Assembly: GCA_050084985.1 (NCBI GenBank)
Contig: JBITNC010000001.1
Span: 209,684,001-209,748,000, forward strand
Source: Nageia nagi
Taxonomy: Eukaryota; Pinophyta
Length of the DNA stretch: 64,000 nt
Reading direction: 5' to 3'
Under the pieces are notes generated by a model, which saw nothing but the letters and a program-made list of their open reading frames with translations, was not told the DNA's origin and searched no databases. Position 1 is the stretch's first letter; the number at the start of each line of letters is the position of its first letter. The translations under genes were made by a program, and so were the position numbers. Positions 58,273 through 64,000 of the stretch are shown piece by piece.

Positions 58273-58659
58273 TTTTTTTGGTAATTTTTATGGGTTAGTT
58301 GTAAACCATCCCCACATTATCACTAAAAGGTGATTTAAACCTACCCCTATAAAACTACCCTAAAAAAAGATGAAAAATACATAAGAAGGTATGGATAAAC
58401 CAATAAATGGATGATGTAGTTAGTTTTGAGAAAATGCCCACATAAATCATAAGGATCTAGGTTAAAACTACCCTTGAAAAACATTTTCTACATGGGAAAA
58501 TTGAAGTCCACACTTGGATAGTTATCAAGCATTTCAAGTTTTTCAAGTTTACTTAGGTGAGAGGGTAGAGGAGAAGAGATGTGAGATATTTCATTTGTAT
58601 TATCAATTATTTTTGTAGATGTGATATGAGGTGAGGAAAGAAGAGATACCTCTATAAGC
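58273..58659. other. Unclassified interval right of C2
   Basis: AT-rich; nothing recognised in it. It separates the C2 LTR end from the PPR relics. Confidence 0.6.
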
Positions 58660-59100
58660 AAGTATTCTTCATTGTATTTCCATCATGTATCTTGGTAAAT
58701 AGTTCCCAAACCTTATTTATTCTTCCATATTTTATATACATGTGAAATAATTACTATACCTTATATTATTATACATTTTGTAAAATACATGTCTATAAGG
58801 GTTTAACACATGTAATTTATTTTAGATCCCAAAAGAGGAGAGGTGAGGTAGGTAGAGGCAAGGTGAGGAGAAAAGAGGCATCGATAAAATATGTATTATT
58901 TAGCATCTTTGCATCATGTATCTTATCAAACAATTCTTGGGCCTTATGCATCATACATCTTATCAAATAAATTTTAATCCTTATGTCTTCTTCTATATTT
59001 TTCATATATATCTTAGGGTACTTTTTAGAAAATCCATTTTGTATGTATCTTACAACCATTGTAAATCATTACCCTTTCCTAAAGAATATCCTCCTTTAAA
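58660..59100 (-). pseudogene. PPR gene relics, two fragments
   Basis: Minus strand. From 59070 downwards: VVRYIQNGFSKKYPKIY, matching the PPR pattern (I.GY.QNGF..EALKL), and MHKAQELFDKIHDAKMLNN about 40 codons later. A second fragment at about 58745-58660 reads YIKYGRINKVWELFTKIHDG. Both have the x-ELF-x-K core of PLS-type PPR proteins. They resemble each other and the relic at 32100-32690, on the same strand. C2 may have inserted between parts of one former gene, but the intervening 2.7 kb left of C2 shows no PPR sequence, so this is uncertain. Confidence 0.75.
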
Positions 59101-59270
59101 TATTTAATTTTATCTATAAATATTTTTAATACTTTGTAGGATTTTGTAGGACAAAGAAAGGAAAAGTGCAACAAAGAGGAGGAGGAGGGTACCAAATAGG
59201 GAGGAGGGCATTGCATGGGGAGAAAGGTGCACTAAGCATAGGATGGAAAAGTTATGGGTAAAAGGAGGGG

Positions 59271-59452
59271 CATGTGCACCTAGGTGGGGTAGCATCCCTT
59301 GGGGTCACATGCCCATCTAAAGAGATTCCTCTTTAAGGATCATGCACCTAGCCAAGGTGGCACCCCTCTAAGGGTCACACACCTAGTCAAGGTGACACCA
59401 CTATGGAGGTCACATGCCCAACCAATGTGGTGTCCCTTTGGGGCTATGTGGT
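59271..59452 (+). repeat. Degenerate tandem repeat, about 35-45 bp units
   Basis: About four diverged units share a CACATGCCCA or CACACACCTA stretch, then a CAAGGTGGCACCCCT-like stretch, then GGGGTCACA or AGGGTCACA. It is the most GC-rich patch on the right side of the window. A minus-strand open frame nearby (59295-59110) has no known relatives. Confidence 0.7.
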
Positions 59453-59509
59453 AGCCTTGGGCTATGAATGTACCCCTTAGGTATTGTTTTTATTTTTAAA
59501 TTAAACCTA

Positions 59510-60434
59510 ATAAAGGTTTGATCCTTGTGCTATATAATATAACCAAATTTCATCCTGCTAAAGTCATCAATAAAGGCTAAGACATAAGATGCTCCCCTAA
59601 GAGACTTAGTTAGAAATGGACCAATCAAATCTAAATGCATAAGCTAGAGAGGTTGAGTTTCTCTAGTTGCTTTATCTTTTGGAAGTTTTTGTTAATTCAC
59701 TTTACCTAGAATTCACTTCTCATAATGACTAATTATAGGTGATATTGTAGGAAAGCCTTTCATAAGATCATGATCTTTCATAAATTAAATGTTGTTATGA
59801 TTTAGGTGGCCTAATTGATGGTACCAAAGATTGCCTCTAGAGAAAACATTAGTTGAAAGACATATATTTGTTGGATATTTATCCATAACATAAAGGTAAT
59901 ATTTTACTAAACCTTTCACCAAAGTGGTAAGACCCTTTTTCATGCACCAAGAGTGTGAGTTAAACTCACTATGAATCTTCTTTCTATAGTCTAGGTTCTA
60001 GTTTACCAAAATATCAAGAAGGTACTTACAACATCAACACCATAGTATAATAACACATGTCAATCTCATAAATAACACAAGATATAAGGTGGTTCCCCCT
60101 TATTGGGAGTACATCCACTAACTAAGATCTTATTTTTCTCAAGGACCTCTCTTACAAAATTTCTCCTCTCTCTTCTCACCCTAAACCTAGAGCAAAGCTT
60201 GCTTTACAATTGTATCATTAAAATGAGAGGAGAGGTACCTCTCTATTTATAAGAATAAACCCACCCTCAAACCTTCTTTTAACCCAAGGGTAAGGTTAAA
60301 GGTGTTTCTATATTTATTCATCTTTCTATCTTTATTTTCTTAATTGTTTAATGTATCTAAAGATACTTTAAGCATTAAGTGAATTTTATATTAAAGAGAA
60401 ATATTACATAATATTATGTCAAAAATTCTAACAT
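59510..60434 (-). mobile_element. C3: deletion derivative of a C1-family Copia
   Basis: On the minus strand it begins TGTTAGAATTTTTGACATAA and follows the C1 LTR in order: the CTTAAGTGATT-region, AACCTTACCCTTGGGTTAAA, the TATA box TATAAATAG, and GTGGATGTACTCCCAA followed by AACCAC. Near 59990 it switches directly to C1-like internal sequence after the protease. From there it reads through the pre-integrase zinc region and the integrase start (LDLIGPF, KSLRGASYVLAFIDDFSRM), ending at GATCAAACCTTTATTAGG. Leader, gag and protease are missing, and the reading frame has stops. The remainder of pol and the second LTR are absent. Confidence 0.85.
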
Positions 60435-63400
60435 ATAATGATTATAAATTTATCTCATCTTCAACATTCCCTCTATTCAAGACTTTGGATGACCATGTGA
60501 AGCTCCTAGTGTTGTAGGACAATTGGCCCCATTAGGAAATGTGCCTAATTAGACATTCTTCATATATGCAGGACCTATTGAACCTTCATCATTTCTTGTA
60601 CCTAAACCTAATAAAGGCATTTTTTTTAATTCATTAGAATATTTATCACCTTTCATAAGATTATTTATCCAATGATATTTTCATAGATGTTAATAGAAAG
60701 GATGTGGCTTAAGTCAATACAAATAAGGACCTAGATATATAATTAATATTTATTATCAAATACCTATTGATAAAATAGGATTAGGTTATAAAGGAAAAAT
60801 TAAAAATAGTTTTAATATATAGGTACTTAAATTAGAACTTGAAAATACTAAGTATGAAGAGTCACATGCATGGTTTGTTGACTATAATGATATAGAATTA
60901 GAAGTAACAATACCTAGACATCTATTTTATGATATTGTTTTAGTCAATATGGTTCAAATTAAAGAGATATCTAACTTCATGATAAATGAATATACTATCA
61001 ATTTTACACTTATTTTGCAAAATCTAATGATATAATATTTTAAGGATGTAGATATAATATGCCAAATAAATAAACCTATGGTAAATATAAATTTGATTGA
61101 AAAAAAAATAGAGAAGATGAGTATGATTTGAGTGATAAAAATTGGATTCTTATACCTAGTTAGTTAGAAGATGGATCACATATGCTGATTGAAGAAAACA
61201 TCAATGTAAATTTAAGTGATAATATTAATAATCCTAAGATTTTTTAATTTAGAAATTCTTTGATTGAAGAGGAATGAAATATATTCATATCTATTCTTAA
61301 AGAAAAATAGAAAATATTCGCATGGTTGTATGCAAATATGCTACGAATAGATACGAGTCTAGTAGTTCATAACTTAGGCTCAAAGAAGATGTAAACCTTG
61401 TTAAGAAAAAATTATGAAATATGCATACTATAATAGCCTTTATGGTAAAAGAGGAATTACAAAAGTTATTAGAGGCCAAGTTTATCCAACCTATCGACTA
61501 TTCTAATTGGATTTCAAACATGGTCCTGATAAAGGAACCTAATGGTAAAATATGTATATGTACATACTTTAGGGATTTTCATAAATTATGTTCAAAAGAT
61601 GATTTTCTACTCCCAAATATTGATAATTTGGTTGATGCAATGGTTATACATGAAATACTTTCACTTATGGATGGATTTTTAGGGTATAGTCACATAACAT
61701 TTTCTCCAAAAGATCAACATAAAATAACATTTACAACACCTTAGGTAACCTTTTATTATAATGTTATGCCCATTGGTTTGAAAAATATTGGAAAAACTTA
61801 TCAAAGAGTAATGACATATATTATTCATGACTACATGCATGATATCATGGAAGACTATTTGGATGATTTGTTTTCAAAATCTAAAACTAGGGAGCAACAT
61901 CTTGATGTACTTATAAAAATCTTTGATAGATTATTAGAACACAATGTTAGGTTAAATCCTAAAAAATATGTATTTGAGGTAACCTAAGGAAAGTTATTAG
62001 GATTCATCATATCAATATGTGGATTTGAAGTAGAACATAATAAAATAAAAGCTATACTAAACATGCCATCTTATCACCACCAATTTTAATTCCTCCAAAG
62101 GAAGGAGAACCATTTTAACTATATTTGTCAACTATGAAAATAGCCTTAGGAATAATGCTTGCTCAAAATAATGAGAATAATAAATAAAAAGCTATATAAT
62201 ATATTATTTTAACCTTATTTTATTATGAAATAAGATACATATATATAGAAAAGTTATGTTTTATAGTTATCTTGACAACCAAGAAACTTAGGCATTACAT
62301 GCTTAATCATACAACCTATGTGATTGTGAAGGTAGATCAAATTAAATACATAATGAATAAAATATATCAAAATAATAGAAAATCTAAGTGGATTATGCAT
62401 TTAACATAATTTGATTTACAATTCATAAGATAAAATTCAATCAAAGGTTAGGTTATAGTTGATTATCTTGTAGAGGTTCCTTTACAAGATGATAAAACTC
62501 TTGTAATTGAATTACTTAATGAACATATTTTTTATTTAGATGAAATAGAACTTCCTATTGAATCAAAAGATTATTAGGATATAATAATTTACTTTTATAG
62601 GTCATGATGTGAACAAGATCAAGGTGTAGGTGTAGTATTTGTTACCCCACAAGGGACACCCATTCCATATTCATTTAAGTTAATTTTCTCATGCACTAAT
62701 AATAATGCTGAATATAAAGCATTGATACTAGTTATCAAAATTATAATAAAATTAAAAATAAGAAGTGTAAAATTCATTGTATATTTACTATTAATAGTAA
62801 ATCAAGTTAAGGAACTCTTCCAATGTAAGGAACCATTACTTAAAAAATAAAAATAATTAGTATAAACTTTATTGTAATCCTTTGAAAAATATGAAATAGA
62901 GGTATTTCCTAGATCAACTAATAGGTTTACTAATGCAATGGCATCAATAGGGTCTTTAATACCACAAGATCCCCATTAGTGTACCATTAACATTGAAGTA
63001 ATATAGATAACAAAATATGATTTAGAAATAGATGATGAGGCATATGAAGTCTTACACATTACTATAGAAGATAAAAATTTATGGCATGATCAACTAGTTA
63101 AATTCTTAAGAGATAGATTTTTACCTTAATACCTAAAAAAATTAGCCATGAAATCATTTAAATAAAAAGCTTCTCATTATTGCATGTTAGGAGATATTAT
63201 GTATCAAAGAGGTTTTGATGGTATATTGCTTAGATGTTTAGAATGGGTGGATTCACAAATTGCAATTTTATGTGCATACGATAGAATACATGGAGGATAT
63301 TTTAGTGGTCCATAAATCACAAAATGATTAATACACATAGGATATTATTTGCCTATGATGGAACATAACTATGTTTATTATGTTAATAAATGTTTCAAAT

Positions 63401-64000
63401 GCCAACAACATACTCACTATTTTATTCAACCATCACAAACCTTACAACCAATACAATTGCTATGGCCATTTTCATGATGGTAATTATATCTTATTAGCTA
63501 CATATATCCCACATGTTAAGTGGAAATAAGTTTATAATTACATATACAAAATAATTTACTAAATTGGTTGAAGTTATGCCCATGATTTCCACCAAATCTC
63601 ATTTGTTGTTTTGGGATTCCTACTCAAATTATCATAGATAATGGAAAGAATTTCAAAAAAAAAAATAATTAGCTTTATGTAAAGGATATCACATTAGGAT
63701 AAGCTTTTCAACATTATATTACCCCCAAGGAAATGGTTAGCCTAAAGCAATAAATAAAGCCATTAGGATTATACTATTGAAAATAGTAAATGATTCCCTT
63801 AGAGATTGGTATCTTAGAGTTCCACATGCTTTATGGGCATATCACAGTAGTATTAGAACTCCTACTAGGGTAATCCCATTTTATATATTCTATGGAGAAG
63901 AAGTAGTATTGCCATTAGAAATTGAAATCCCTTATTTTTGAATTGCTTTACAATATTACATAATAGATGAAGCAGCTTGTCAAACTAGGTTAGATCAATT
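60435..64000 (+). mobile_element. G5: decayed Ty3/Gypsy pol, runs off the right edge
   Basis: Plus-strand Gypsy. The protease-RT linker region is readable at 60760-61020 (IGLGYKGKIK; DYNDIELEVTIPRHLFYDI), then reverse transcriptase (61421-61987) and RNase H (about 62590-62960; NNNAEYKALI). The integrase zinc-finger region follows (about 63240-63420; HGGYFSG, KCFKCQQHTH), then the integrase core (DNGKNF, catalytic Asp at 63637). Stops and frame changes are frequent. No LTR is in the window. The RT resembles those of G3/G4 but is not a close copy. Confidence 0.8.
61421..61987 (+). pseudogene. G5 reverse transcriptase palm, one internal stop
   Basis: Open 61421-61741, TAG at 61742, then open in the same frame to TAA at 61985. 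Motifs in order: VKEELQKLLEAKFIQPIDYS, DDFLLPNIDNLVD, ILSLMDGFLGYSHI, a VMPIGLKN stretch, and the catalytic site as YLDD (61856-61867). Tyr-Leu-Asp-Asp is an accepted variant of YVDD in Gypsy elements. Downstream sequence continues with GKLLGFII after the stop. Confidence 0.85.

Noticed and set aside
1-64000. CRISPR arrays, bacterial operons, phage genes
   Set aside because: No regular spacer arrays or bacterial gene organisation; the repeats are retrotransposon-derived and all coding content is plant-type.

Overview
The window looks like intergenic DNA from a large, repeat-rich plant nuclear genome, AT-rich overall. The signs are nested Ty1/Copia and Ty3/Gypsy LTR retrotransposons of plant type, an initiator-tRNA primer site, a MITE, and decayed relics of a plant-specific pentatricopeptide-repeat (PPR) gene. 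No intact host gene, tRNA or rRNA was recognised. The species cannot be named from the sequence; a gymnosperm or other giant genome would fit, but that is inference.

Left block (1-32089). A minus-strand Copia (C0) runs off the left edge. Next is a minus-strand Gypsy (G1), whose gag-protease region is split: 3391-5628 and 27845-29340, with its leader and 5' LTR reaching 32089. Inside G1 sits a plus-strand Gypsy of a related family (G2, 5629-27844; two 1095-bp LTRs). G2 carries gag and protease but no recognisable reverse transcriptase or integrase, plus a long repeat-filled non-coding tail. Inside that tail is a very young plus-strand Copia (C1, 16869-25898). Its two 498-bp LTRs look identical and it has a perfect ATAAA target duplication. 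C1 has one continuous gag-pol frame broken by two in-frame stops, a 3-kb leader with a GC-rich island, and an unusual 3' region: an array of hairpin repeats whose stems co-vary.

Middle (32090-35356). A decayed minus-strand PPR gene fragment abuts G1 and is followed by AT-rich sequence I cannot classify.

Right block (35357-58272). An old plus-strand Copia (C2) has a 3' LTR interrupted by a minus-strand Gypsy (G4, 41300-57287). G4's integrase region is interrupted in turn by a related minus-strand Gypsy (G3, 43297-51301, GTAAC target duplication). A 282-bp MITE lies in the distal part of the split C2 LTR.

Right end (58273-64000). More minus-strand PPR fragments are followed by a short degenerate tandem repeat, then a deletion derivative of a C1-family Copia (C3, minus) and a decayed plus-strand Gypsy pol (G5) that runs off the right edge.

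The order of insertion can be read from the nesting: C2 before G4 before G3, and G1 before G2 before C1. Only C1 appears recently mobile.
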